Source of the DNA: Halichoerus grypus | Lineage: Eukaryota; Chordata; Mammalia; Carnivora; Phocidae | DNA: 64,000 nucleotides | Assembly (NCBI RefSeq): GCF_964656455.1 | Contig: NC_135712.1 | Coordinates: forward strand, 66,159,239-66,223,238 | Direction: 5' to 3' | Shown: one piece after another, positions 33,405 through 44,986 of the stretch | How the letters are laid out: every line of letters begins with the position of its first letter | Numbering within the stretch: position 1 is the stretch's first letter | Program-made: the position numbers and the translations under genes | The notes under the pieces: generated by a model | The model's database searches: none | Told to the model about the DNA's origin: nothing | Seen by the model: only the letters and a program-made list of their open reading frames with translations

Positions 33405-36400
33405 GTATGTTCTTATGAAGCTCGTATGCCCGGGGAGCTTGGTGTTAGATAAAGCTGCGTCTGGGGCAGATGTTCAGAGGGGGGGCTGATGGCTGGCAAG
33501 GGAGTGGGTAAGAAGTGTTGTGGAGTACATGCGTAAAACTTCTGAGCATCAGGCTTGATTCTGAGACTGGCTACGGTGGAGGTAGGACATTACAAAAACG
33601 TGTCTCTTGCAGCCAGATCCCTGTGTCTGCTTTGGTGAGCTAAGAGACAGGACAGGCAGGAAACAGCAGGTGCCGCTTACCAAACAACCAGCAGCCACCC
33701 TTGGCCTCAGGGTGCTGGGGGCTCCGAGTAGCTCGGCTGCAGGGGAAGCCATCCGAGGATCCCGGCCCTGCCTGAGCCCCTTGTGCCAGGGAGTGGTTCA
33801 GAGGACTGGAGCAAAACCCACAGCCTCTGCAGTGGTCTCTGTTTTCTTAGCGGGCCTTTCTCTTCCTGTCTCTCTCTCTCTCTTTTTTTTTTTTTTCCTC
33901 TTTTTTCCATTTCTTCTTCCCATCTAAGTGCCCCATCACGATATTGGCTCCTCTTGGCACCAGAGACCAAGAGTTCATTTGAAAAGCAAGCCTTAGGTCA
34001 AAAAAGAGCCCAGGCAGTGGTTTCTCGTGTTCTGTATACCATGAACATATTTGCATTTGCAAATTGGCTTAAAATAGTGCCTCCACTAATAGTTATTTAA
34101 GGAGAGACAGGTGAAAATAATTTTTGGCCAAGGGAACTTCCCACTCCTCTCAAATTGTAATAACTGAGGAGATGGTCTATTCCTCTGACAGGCAACCTCA
34201 ATCTTGGGACTAAGGCTCTGGACTTAAATGAGTCTAACTAAGTGCACAAACTCATAGTTCTATATTATTTCGTCTGTTTGCTGTTGCGGGTACCATTAAT
34301 GCTATTTATATGAACTATCCTGTGTGTAAGCTTTTATAAATCTCTGTTCATTGGTGTGTTCTAAATATATTTATTGAGTGTTTAACTATGTCACAGGTAG
34401 TGGGTTTTTAGCAAGGAGCATAAAAGACATGGCCCTTGTACTCTTGAAGCACTTAGCCTAGTGGGAAAACAGTACTATTAGATAGTCACACTAAAATGAT
34501 TGTATGGCAACAGTGCTTTGAAGACAAGGAAATGGCTCCTTGTGATTGTGCTGTTTAATAACTATGTCTTTGACCTTGATATTTTGGTTACTCTAATATC
34601 CCTGGATAGCAGATGTCTCTTCCTGGTGGAGATGAGGATTGGATGTTATGGAGTTGAGGTTAAGGTGGGAAAGGAAAAAGCATAAAAGGTGAAAAGGTAA
34701 GCCAAGCCAGATTCTTTAGGAGAGAATCAAGATTCAAATACCATGTTTCAAAAATTGGATAGAGGTGGGAGGTAAGTTTAAGGATCTCTGGACCAGGAGA
34801 CTAAAGCTGTGAAGAAATAGAACAAAACAAAACATGTCTGAAACAAGCAAAGAGGGTGGTGGGGAAGGTCCCTGAGTAGTTATCCAGAATCCAAGCAAAT
34901 GTTGACAGTTCACCTTTCTTGGTCAGGCAAATAAGAATATCTAGGGGACAGGACAGAAGGATAGGGTTATAGGCTGAGCACACAATCCTTTATTGGACCT
35001 TCATCCTCATCTCTAACCTAATATAGAGACTTGTTTCGGAACCATAGATTGGAGTATACTCAGGGTGAGGTTTGGGAAATAGACGCCATTTTGATTATGT
35101 ATAGAAGAAAAACGTGTCTTCAGCACTTTCCATCTCTCCATCAGAATAGGAAGGTTCCCATTCACTATTCTCCTTCTTTTTATGAGTATGATTTCATTCT
35201 GAGTTCCTTTTCTTATTCAGATAAATTAACTTGAACTTAATGGCTAAAAACAAAAAAAAAAAACATTGCTCCCTTCTAGCTACCATTTGCATTTTAATAG
35301 GGGCTTTCAAAAATGCCTTAACCCAAGGAATGAGTAATTTGGGAATTCCAAGCCCCAGGGTAGGGTTGGTACACAGAATGGGGAGAGGGGACGTCCCTCA
35401 AATTGTGCCCTTGAAACATTGGCTTTCTCTCTTTGACCATGATTCTGGTTCTGAGAGAACAGGAAGGGGCCCTCTTACAGGGCCAGGATTGGTATAAATG
35501 CCTTTTAGTGAGTTCTATGGGTCTTATTTGTGGTAGGTGGAGCCCTTGACCAGATGTGCACAGACTCACCTGTAAACTTCACAAGATGCTTACCCATAGG
35601 CACTTTTTTGGAAAAGGGATGCTCCTTGACTCAGAAAGATCTGATTCTAGATATGACTAGGAGAACTGGACATCTCTCTTGTACACAGACTTGCTATAAG
35701 GAGACTGGAAAAGCTAAATGCTCTCAACATGTTATGCTCCTTCTTTTGGGTGAGTGAGGGGAATGGACTCTTGATTTTAATACTTAGTTACCTACAATAG
35801 CAGGGAATGAATAAAAGCAGCCTCTCCTCCTTATGAGTCTACATAGACATTTCTTCTTTGTACCTATGCATCTTTGATGCTGCTCCCCTCACATCTGTGT
35901 GGAAACACCATGCTCCCAAATGGGTGAGGGGAAGGACAGCTAATCAATGTAAGGCAGTGTTAAGTATGAAAAACTCTCCACAAATGGGGGCCCAAGAAGA
36001 TTTGCTCCAAAAAGAGATTGGAAACCAAGTCAGACATACGATCCAGCCTGAGTTAGAAAGAGACATGGCTGCTGGGGGAATTCAGTTAAGCTCAAGATGG
36101 GTGACACACATCCATAGCCAATCATCATCTCCTGTGTCCATCAGACACCAGGAAGTGTTCACATTTTCATCAAGGTGGCACTCATGCTCATCTCTTTCTT
36201 GTCATACCCACTTCCCGATGCTGACTCAGCCTCTTCATCTCAGGTCTATGAGACTTTAATATTGGCTTTCTTGATCACCCTAACACCAGCCCTCACCTCC
36301 TTCCTCAGGTCACTGACAGGCTTATTTTCTTTAAACTTTCATTACATAATTTTTCTGCTCCCAAACCATTAATCCCAAACTCTCAATGTTCTATCACATT

Positions 36401-36500
36401 AAATACAAACTCATCTGACATTCCAGACTCCATTAAGCTATCCTACTCTACTTACAGAAATGAATTTCCCATTATTTGTGCAAGTGAAAAAGTAAAAAAA
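33405..36500. other. Intron 1 segment after exon 1b
   Basis: About 3 kb with little recognisable repeat: a pyrimidine tract at 33869-33904 and otherwise mixed DNA. Low repeat density in a window this rich in transposons makes it a candidate for constrained regulatory DNA, but that is inference. Confidence 0.45.
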
Positions 36501-36559
36501 GCCCTGTAGCATCCACTGTGTTAGTCTATTAAACAAGAGTGATTCCTGGCACTCAGTTG

Positions 36560-36602
36560 TTGAATGAATCAATGAATCAATGAATCAATCAATCAATCAA
36601 TA
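36560..36602 (+). repeat. Short TGAATCAA/TCAA tandem repeat
   Basis: 'gaatgaatcaatgaatcaat' continues into (TCAA)n. It follows an L2-like 3' end ('cctggcactcagttgttg'). Confidence 0.8.
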
Positions 36603-37273
36603 CCTTATCCTCATCTTCACATCCTGTTGATTATAATCCTAAATATTGCTTGAACCTATCCACTTCTATGTCTGCTACTACCAACCTAGACCAAGTGACT
36701 ATCTTCTTTCATTTAAATGACTGTAGTAGCCAACCGATTGGTCTTCTGGCATCTGTTCTGGCTTCCCTACCATCCATTTGCTACGCAGTAGCTAAGTCGT
36801 CTTTTCAAAATGCAAAACTCATTATGTCACTCCTCTAATTTCTTCAATAATTCATGTTGCACTCAGAATAAACACCAAAATCCTTTGCTGACCCCTAAGA
36901 TAAGTATGGTCTGGCCCCTGCTGACCTCTGCAGGTTTGTCTCCCCACTCCTCTAGTCATTTAAGCCACATCAACCTTCCCTCATTCTCCCTCTTGCCTCA
37001 GTACCTTTTCACCTGCTGTTCCTTTTGCCTAGAATCCTTCCAAGCCAATCCCTTTCACCTATATAACACTTATTCAATCTGTTCTGTTTACCTATTAGTG
37101 CATAATAAACTGCCCCCAAACTTAGCAGCTTAAAACAATGAATATTTACTCTGCCTTACAATGTTGTAGGCCAGAAATTTGGGCAGGCTTTTGAGTGATT
37201 TTTCTGTTCCTCATGGCATCAACTGAAGTCACTTTGTGGTTAGTATTAATCTAGTGAATGGGCTAGTCTAGAG

Positions 37274-37577
37274 CTGCACTATCCAATTCAGTAGGCACTA
37301 GCCACATGTGGCAACTGATCACTTAAAATGTAGCTCATTTAAGTGCTATAAGTGTAAAATACCTACAAGATTTTATACAGAAAAAAGAATGCAGAATATC
37401 CATTAATAATTTTATATTGATTATATGTTGAGATTATAATATTTTAGATATACTGAATTAAAGAAAATATATCATTAAAATTAATTTTTATGTATTTCTT
37501 TTTAATTTTTTAATGTGGCTACTTGAAATTTTCAAATTACATATGTGGTTACATTATATTTCTATTGGACAGTGCTG
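37274..37577. mobile_element. hAT-type non-autonomous DNA transposon
   Basis: The terminal inverted repeat reads CTGCACTATCCAAT on the left and ATTGGACAGTGCTG on the right. Internal blocks 'cactagccacatgtggc' and 'atgtggctacttgaaatttt' are typical of a MER/Charlie-like family. Flanking octamers are GTCTAGAG and ACCTAGAT. Confidence 0.8.
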
Positions 37578-37585
37578 ACCTAGAT

Positions 37586-37807
37586 CAAGGGTCAGCATTT
37601 TTTTCTATAACAGGCCATATAGAAAATATTTTCAGCTTTTCAGGCCATATCATTCCTAACATAGCTACTCATCTCTACTACTGTAATGGAAAAGTGGCCA
37701 TAAACAATAATTAAATAAATGGGTATAGCTGCATTCCAACAAAACTTTATTTGTAAAAATAGGTGGTGGCCAGATTTGGTCTGCAGGCTGTAGTTCGCTG
37801 ACCTCTG
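37586..37807. mobile_element. Second hAT-type DNA transposon, back to back
   Basis: Left end CAAGGGTCAGCA and right end TCGCTGACCTCTG are inverted repeats. Internal text is 'ccaacaaaactttatttgta' and 'tggtctgcaggctgtag'. Flanks ACCTAGAT (37578-37585) and ACCTAGAG (37808-37815) match at 7 of 8 bases. Confidence 0.85.
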
Positions 37808-38400
37808 ACCTAGAGGATAGAAGATTTTATTCCTATGTCTGGTGGCTTGGTAGAAATGGCTGGAAGGCAGGACTCAGGTGGGACTGTTGACCCAAACGCC
37901 TGCACATGGCCTCTTTGGCATGGTGGTCTCAGGGTAGTTTTCATGATGTTTCAGAGCCCAAGAGAGTATTCCCAGAAAAATAGAAGCTGTAAGGCTTCTT
38001 ATAATCTAGCCTCTCAAATCCCAAACATCCTTTCTGCTGTGTTCTATTGGTCAAACAAGTCTCTGAGGCCAGCCCAGATTTAAGGAGAGGAGATTAGACA
38101 TCACCTCTTCATGGGAGGAGTAGCAAAGAATACATGTCCATCTTTAATCTATCACATCATTCTTCAAATCTCAGTTTAGATAGTCCTATAATAGGCATTC
38201 AAAATACCACGAACCTCTCCTTTGTAGCACTTGTCATCATTACAAGTTTACACTTATTTGTGTGATTATCTTGCTTCTCCACTAAACTATAAGCAACCAT
38301 GTGACAAGGGGCTGTTCCTGGTTTTGGTCGTCATTATAGTCCAAGCACCTAGCAGGATGCCTGGCTCAATAAATCTTTGTTGAATGAATGAATGATATTA

Positions 38401-39170
38401 GGGCACTGCTTTTCAGCCATTAACTGTACTAATACCAATCCCACATTTCTCCACATTGCTCTCAAGCATATCACAAGACACCCTGTCAGAAGCCTTGTTA
38501 AAATTCAAATACATTCCATTCCCAGCAACCTTATTATTTTGTAGTTCAGAAACTTCATAAAAAAGGAAACAAGCCTATCCTATCCCTCCCAGGACCTCAA
38601 AGGCAATGGTAGCTGCTCTAAGAGTATAGCTTCAGGTTCTGGTGCTCTGAGAAGTAATTCATGCAGCATGTCAACCAGAGGCAAGCCAAGGCCACGGGCA
38701 CCTTGTGGTCCTCCCAGACCTCACTCACAATGCCAGCCCAGCAAGCTTGGCTTGTCCAGTGACAGGATGAACTGACAGAAGGCCCTGAGCACTGGGCTGA
38801 GGCTGACCTAATCCTCCCTCCTTGGAGGCTGTAGCATCATCTCCTGCTTTGCTTAAAGCAAGAACTCTTAAATGTGTCAGGAGGAGATATGCATTGCCAC
38901 CTTCCACACTGATCCTAGAGCTTAAATTGTAGTTATATGTGTACACCCTATCGTTCTTTTTAATACTGGGTGAGGGAGCAAGGCCCACACATCCTTATTT
39001 CCCCCACAACCTGTAGAACAAGCCTGTCACTGAGTAAATTCAGTAAATGCTTGCATGAGAGCCAGTCTCAATGAACAGTTTTCCTAAGACACCAGCAAAC
39101 TTAGCACTTTTTCTGGATCCCCTGATCCCCACTAATATTCTAGACAAAGTTGTGAAACAGGGACCATTTT
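38401..39170. other. Intron 1 segment, nothing recognised
   Basis: Mixed-composition DNA without a supported exon or repeat. Confidence 0.5.
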
Positions 39171-39186
39171 TCTACCTTGAATTCTT

Positions 39187-39497
39187 TTTTAAAAATTTTT
39201 CTATTGTTATGTTAATCACCATCCATTACATCATTAGTTTTTGATGTAATGTTCCATGATGCATTGTTGGCGTATAACACCCTGTGCTCCATGCAGAACG
39301 TGCCCTCTTTAATACCCATCACCAGGCTAACCCATCCCCCCACCCCCCTCCCCTCTAGAACCCTCAGTTTGTTTCTCAGAGTCCATCATCTCTCATGGTT
39401 CATCTCCCCCTCCGATTTTCCCCCTTCATTCTTCCCCTCCTGCTATCTTCTTCTTCTTTTTTTTTTTTTTAACATATATTGTATTATTTGTTTCAGA
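39187..39497 (-). repeat. Young carnivoran L1 3' end, 5'-truncated
   Basis: Reversed L1 3' UTR, about 311 bp. It is flanked by TCTACCTTGAATTCTT at 39171-39186 and 39498-39513, with a third copy at 39525-39540. Confidence 0.93.
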
Positions 39498-39540
39498 TCT
39501 ACCTTGAATTCTTGATCCTCAACTTCTACCTTGAATTCTT

Positions 39541-41722
39541 CTCTCCCTTCCTGTGACACAGTATCTGCACCCCGTCCCACCCTCAGGCTGGCCACCCCCA
39601 CCCCACGTCCCTTCATACCATCTGGTGCCTGAACTAGATCCCACAGTTTCCTTCAGATCTGAGACACAAAAGATCCCTTCTTTATCCTCTTCTCTTCCTG
39701 CCCGAATACATGTATTTCCCCAGAGTTCTTCTAGGTGAGACTTGCTGAAACACACTAATGTGTGCCTGGAGCTAGGTCCATGCTAGAAAACTGATAACCT
39801 GTCCAGGGCTGGAGCCGAGAGGAGCATTCTCTGCCTGGCACATAAAGGGTGCTCAAGTAATATTTGTGGAATGAATGGAAGCTTAGGACAGAAACTCTCC
39901 TGACAAGGAGGGACACTTTGACTCCTCCTACCCCCAATGCAGCCTCTTTCCCTTGAATGTGCCCTCTGATCCCAGGAGCCACCGTCACACCTGGCCTTTG
40001 GGACGTGCTGCTCCCCGGCTACCTTAAGAGTAGAGTAGGTAGAATCAGAATCCTTTCTCCTTGCTCCCACAGCCCAGTCTGAAACTGGCTGGAACGTTTA
40101 AAGGAACTATCCCAGTGTTAAAAAGAACACAATGAAGCTGTGTGGGTTTAAACCTCAACTCTATCATTTACTACTGGGTGGCTAGGGCAAGTTCCCTAAC
40201 CTCTCTGAGGCTCCATTTCTTCATCTGTAATGTGGGGGTAAGTAATCCCACTTCGTTGTGAGGGATAAGAGTGTAGTCATTCAGCTGCTTCTCACTCACG
40301 GTCTATGATGGGCCAGACATATATAGTAAAGAAAAGTGCCATACAGTGGGTGTTCTTTGGTTTCTGTAGTGAACCTTCAGGTACATGGAGGCTACTTGCT
40401 TTAGGTTTTTGGCCAGTTCACCCACATACAGACCTTATTCTGAATACAGCTGACAGAAATCTCTTCTCAGAGAATCCCCCCATAAATTCTTAGGTTCTTT
40501 CCTCTCCCATTCCCCTTTTTGCTCCCTCCCTTCAAAAGCCAGGGTTTCTACTTCTCAGGCCCTCTGGAGAAAGCAATGACTCGTGGTTGTGGTTGAGAGT
40601 TCATTCCTGAGGGAACAGTGACACTTCTGCTCTTCTTCAGAGCCAACAACATTGAAGAAACTGGTTTCCTAACCCAAGCCCCCATCTTCACACATATGCC
40701 ATGGCCAGACTTGAGAGAAATTCTTCACGTGGGGTATAGAGGATCATGTCAATCTCAAGTATTTTAGCACCGTATTTTATTAGGGTCTCTGACAAATGAA
40801 GTGTCCAAAGTGTTGTCCAGGAAAGTGTCCAATCTTCAAATTAATGTTAGTCAAGTTTACTCGAAAGACTCCTTGCTGGGCCAGGATTTTGAGGAGGGAT
40901 GTGATCTCTGTCCCCAAATTCTTAAAGGGCTTTGTCAGAAGCTCCAGAGAATGACACCAGTATCGAGAAGAGGAAGTCACAGAGGGGCAGTTTCTTGCTC
41001 AGGCGAAGAGAGCATTTCCAAATAGAGAAATTAAAATGGTATTGATTTCCTTGTCATACCCAGTGCTTCTCCCTAGTGCATGAATTATAGGGATCATTTG
41101 TCCAAGATATCGTGGGCCATACTGATTCATGTAATAATTTGAATTAAAGGTGATTTGTTAAATTTATAGTGAAATATAATTTGATTTTGTGTCCCTGTTC
41201 AACACATCACCCCAAGGAAAAACAAATCTTTGGTTAGGTAAGCATGCTGATTTTGGGGGTTTGCAAACAATGGGAGATTCCTATATTAGATGGAAGTTCA
41301 GACTCAAAGGATTCTCAGTCCTCAGATTCTATGACAAACAGGATGCTGGTGGTGATTTAGTATGAAGAAGTGCACAGGAATCAAATAGAGCACCCTCTTT
41401 CCAGGCTCTACCACTGAGTGCTGTCAGCTTTGGCCCAAGAGTTAATGCCCAAGTTCTGTAACCTATTGAAATCATTGGAAGGGAGGAAGAGAGTAATCAG
41501 GAGTAAGTGTGAGGTTCATATACTGAACACCTACTATGTGATTCAGCAACTGAATATATGTGTAACTCATTGTCACAAAGCACTACCTTTCTAAATAGTT
41601 ACTAATTAACACTAATTTTTTAAAGATTAAAGAGCTCCTACAAATTAAGAAAAATTTGTAAAAAGTCCAAAGACTCAAATTAAAAGGAGGTAGAAGAAAT
41701 GTATGGACAGTACATGGAACAA
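39541..41722. other. Intron 1 segment with L2 and MIR fossils
   Basis: An L2 3' end lies at about 39825-39875 ('gcctggcacataaagggtgc'). A sense MIR lies at about 40130-40285 ('cctaacctctctgaggctcc'). No gene is seen. Confidence 0.5.
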
Positions 41723-41735
41723 GAAATGTTATCTC

Positions 41736-41924
41736 TTGGGGCGCAAGTTGAGCGTCCAGCTTTTGATTTCATCTCAGGTCATGATCTAAGGGTTGTGAGA
41801 TCAAGCCTGAGTCTGGATCCACCCTATGCGTGGAGCCTGCTTGGGATTCTCTCTCTCCCTCTCCCTCTGCCACTCCCCCCATCTCTCTCTTCCTCTCTCT
41901 AAAGAAAAAAAAAGAAAAGAAAAA
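41736..41924 (+). repeat. Older can-SINE with target-site duplication
   Basis: A diverged copy ('caggtcatgatctaagggtt', 'ggagcctgcttgggattctc') flanked by GAAATGTTATCTC and GAAAGGTTATCTC. Confidence 0.88.
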
Positions 41925-41939
41925 GAAAGGTTATCTCAT

Positions 41940-43440
41940 ACATTTGAAAAGATGTTCAATCTCATAATAAAAGAAATTCATTTTAAAATTACAGTGAGCA
42001 CCACCTCACATCCGTTAGGATGGATACCATAAGGAAAAAAAATAACAGGTGTTGACAAAGTTGTGGAGAAATTGCAACAGGGCAATTGTGCACTGTTAAT
42101 GGGATTAAAAAATTATGCAGCTGCTGTGGAAAACAGTATGTCAGTTCCTCAAAAATTAAAAATAGAATTACCATATGATCCAGCAATTCCACTTCTGATA
42201 TACACCCAAAAGAAATGAAAGCAGGGCCTCAAAGAGCTATTTGTACATCCATGTTCACAGCAGCATTATCACAACAGCCAAAAGGTGGAAGCAACTCAAA
42301 TATCCATCAACAGATGAATGGATAAATAAAATGTGGCATATATATACAGTGGGGATGTTACTCAGCTTTAAAAATGAAGGAAATTCTGACACATGCTACA
42401 ACATGGATGAACCTCGAATAAATTATGCTAAGTGAAATAAGCCACTCACAAAAAGACAAATTGATTCCATTTATAAGAGGTAGCTAGCGTACTTAAATTC
42501 GTGGAGACAGAAGGTGGAATGGTGGTTTCCAGGGCCTGGGTGGAGGAGAGAACAGAGAGTTAGTGTTTAGTAAGTGAGGAGTTTCAGTTTTGCAAGATGA
42601 AGAATTCTAGACATGGATCGTGGTGATGGTTGCACAACAATGTACTTAATACCACTGTACACTTAAAAAATGAGTAAGATGGTAAATTTTATGTTATGTG
42701 TATTTTACCACAATGAAAAATACTTTTTAAAAATTACAATGAGATGTCATTTTAACTTTACCTATTGGTAAAGATCACAAGATAGAAAACATGCTATGTT
42801 GGCAAAAGCTATGTGAAAATAGGCGTGCTCGTGTTTTGTTGCCGGGGAGCGTGAACATATAATCTTAGGGGAGAACGATTTTTCAATGTCTTTGAAAATT
42901 AAAATTGCAATTACCCTTTGACCCTTTGGTCAAGCCATTTCTACTTCTAGGAAGATAGCTTATTCCCACATACGTGTTTTGGCATCTGATCAAGGTTTTT
43001 CATTGCAGCAGAATATTGGAAACAGCTAAATGCCCATTGATAGAGGCTGGTAAAATAAATTATTGTCACTCAGTAGAATACAACAGAATATGCAACTGTT
43101 AGAATGAAGATACCCAGTATATGCGGATACAGAACAATCTCTAAGGTAGTGGTATGTGTGCAAAATTGTGTATAAATTGCTACCATTTGTGTTTAAAAAT
43201 AAAATGAAAAAAGAATATGGGTCTATGTTTTTCATTTTGTTTTGCCTAAAATAACTGCAAGTAGAGTCCAGAAGCTGTTAACAGGTAACAGTGGTTTCTC
43301 CAGTCATGTCTGTGGGGGGAAACTTGATAGCTAGGGCACAGGGTTGGAAGAAAGACTTGCTTTCCACCATTTATCACCTATACCTTTTAAATTTAGTACC
43401 ATGTGCAGGTATGATCTATTCAAAAATTTTTAACTAAAAA
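41940..43440 (+). repeat. Old L1 3' fragments, sense
   Basis: L1 text such as 'gaaaagatgttcaatctcat', 'catatgatccagcaattcc' and 'gaaataagcca' runs to about 42720. A second degenerate L1 follows to about 43440. Confidence 0.78.
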
Positions 43441-44773
43441 GAGAGGTTATAGTCTAGAAGGGAAGAAACCTAACAGACACTTTTAGCCCAAAACCCTGCG
43501 CCGAGTGCTATGGGAGTAGAGAGGAAGGGTATCTAGCAGAGCCCAAAGGGATCAGGAATGACTTCTAGACAAATCACCCCCAAGGAAGAAATTTCTGCTA
43601 TTGGATCACAAATTGTTGTGCATCTTCTCCTGAGCATTGGTTTGTTTTATCCTAATGGACAGATCTATAAGTTAATTCACTGATTAGGTTTTCATTTTCA
43701 CTTTGGCTGTTAAAGAGATATAGGTCAAACTTGTGACCTGAACTATGCAGGGTGGGCAGATTTCTAAACGGTAAACATTTAGCATTGAACTTATACCAGG
43801 CTCCACTTTATATTCTTGCATTTGGTTTGCTTTTTAGCTGTTTCTATTTTTGGTCATTCTCCCTTATTCTGTGCTTCCCTGTAAGCCACTCTCCAGCCTT
43901 TTTGGTCTAAGTTGGAGTACGTGGGTGAGTGAAGAGGGAGGGAGGGAGGGAGGGAAAGGAAGAAAGAGAGGACAGAAGTTATAAAGCAATGCCTGCTGTT
44001 TTCCTTGGCTCATCATGTTCTCAAAGTAGGGTCCTTAAAGCAGCAGCACAGCACCACCTGTGAGTTTGTTGACATGGGTTTCACCGAGTCTACTAAATCA
44101 GAATCTCTGTGGACAAGGCCCAGATAACGGCTTTAACATGATCTTCCAAATGATCTTTATGCACAGTAAAGTTTGAGAATCACAGGGAAACCAAAGGCAA
44201 GTTGATTTCTAAACATAAATACTCTCCATTTGTCCCATCATACCCATTGTCTTGGTCAAGATAAGTAAGCTAGCTCTTCCAATAAACAATCCCCCAAATT
44301 TCATTAGCTTGACACCATAAAAGTTTATGTTTTGCTCATGTCACAGTCCAGTATGGATCACTTTAGGGTAGAAAGAGCTGCTTTATTAATTTGTTCACCA
44401 ATCCAGCTTCCTTTCATAGTGAGGCTTTGCCATCCTCTAGGGCCTTGGACTCCTCTGAATTCTCTGCATCCAAGAAGGCAGGAGAGGGAGGAAAGAGAGA
44501 GAGGCTTTAGTGGCAGGTCTGGAAGTAACATGTGTCTTTTTTGCCCACACTTCCATTGGCCAGAACCCAATCACATGGGCCACCTAACTGCAGGGGAGGC
44601 TGGGATGTAGGGTGTATCTGTGGAGCTAGAAGGAGAAGGAAATGGCCTTGGTGAACACATAGCATGGTCTCTGCTACACGCATGGGCCTAAGTGAATCCC
44701 AAGCTCCACTTGTCATGTTTTGGTTTTTAGTCATTTTCTAATCAAGTTTTATCTTTTCTTTTTTTAACTCTAG
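43441..44773. other. CD86: End of CD86 intron 1
   Basis: It holds a GGGA tract (43936-43960), a MER5A-like hAT fossil at about 44025-44195 ('tactaaatcagaatctctgt', 'cagtaaagtttgagaatcac'), and an unclassified ancient repeat at about 44240-44680 ('attggccagaacccaatcac'). The polypyrimidine tract of exon 2 closes it. Confidence 0.55.
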
Positions 44774-44823
44774 CACTATGGGACTGAGTAACACTCTCCT
44801 TGTGATGGCCCTCCTGCTCTCTG
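44774..44823 (+). CDS. CD86: CD86 exon 2: signal peptide
   Basis: The acceptor is a long pyrimidine run ending CTCTAG (44768-44773) and the donor is GTAAGA at 44824. The exon reads C ACT ATG GGA CTG and onward, giving TMGLSNTLLVMALLLS plus the first base of a Gly codon. The hydrophobic core NTLLVMALLLS is the secretory signal. By analogy with human, cleavage falls near residues 22-24. The ATG at 44778-44780 is the main start for exon 1b transcripts and has a good context (A at -3, G at +4). The 50-base length and phase-1 end match the human exon. Confidence 0.96.
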
Positions 44824-44952
44824 GTAAGAATCTTTTGGCTTTATAAAGTCCTAGAATCCTTCTATGTCTCCCAATGAACTGGCCACTGCAAGCCTAGGCC
44901 TGAGACTTGGTGGGTTTTATTTATTTCTATCCAGTTTTGCATAATACCACAC

Positions 44953-44954
<2 letters not shown>

Positions 44955-44985
<31 letters not shown>
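44955..44985 (+). repeat. A31 homopolymer in intron 2
   Basis: An uninterrupted run of 31 A, about 130 bp after the exon 2 donor. No SINE or L1 body is seen next to it. Confidence 0.97.

Positions 44986-44986
<1 letters not shown>

Larger units (their letters stand above)
36640..38400 (+). repeat. L2 LINE 3' end, sense, split by two hAT elements
   Basis: L2 text at 36650-37080 ('ggtcttctggcatctgttct', 'gcaaaactcattatgtcact', 'gttccttttgcctagaatcc') resumes at about 38130. It ends with 'ctcaataaatctttgttgaa' and 'tgaatgaatga'. Confidence 0.8.

Noticed and set aside
33607..34100. ORFs of 105-106 codons after exon 1b
   Set aside because: They owe their hydrophobic part to the CT/T tract at 33869-33904 and show no domain.
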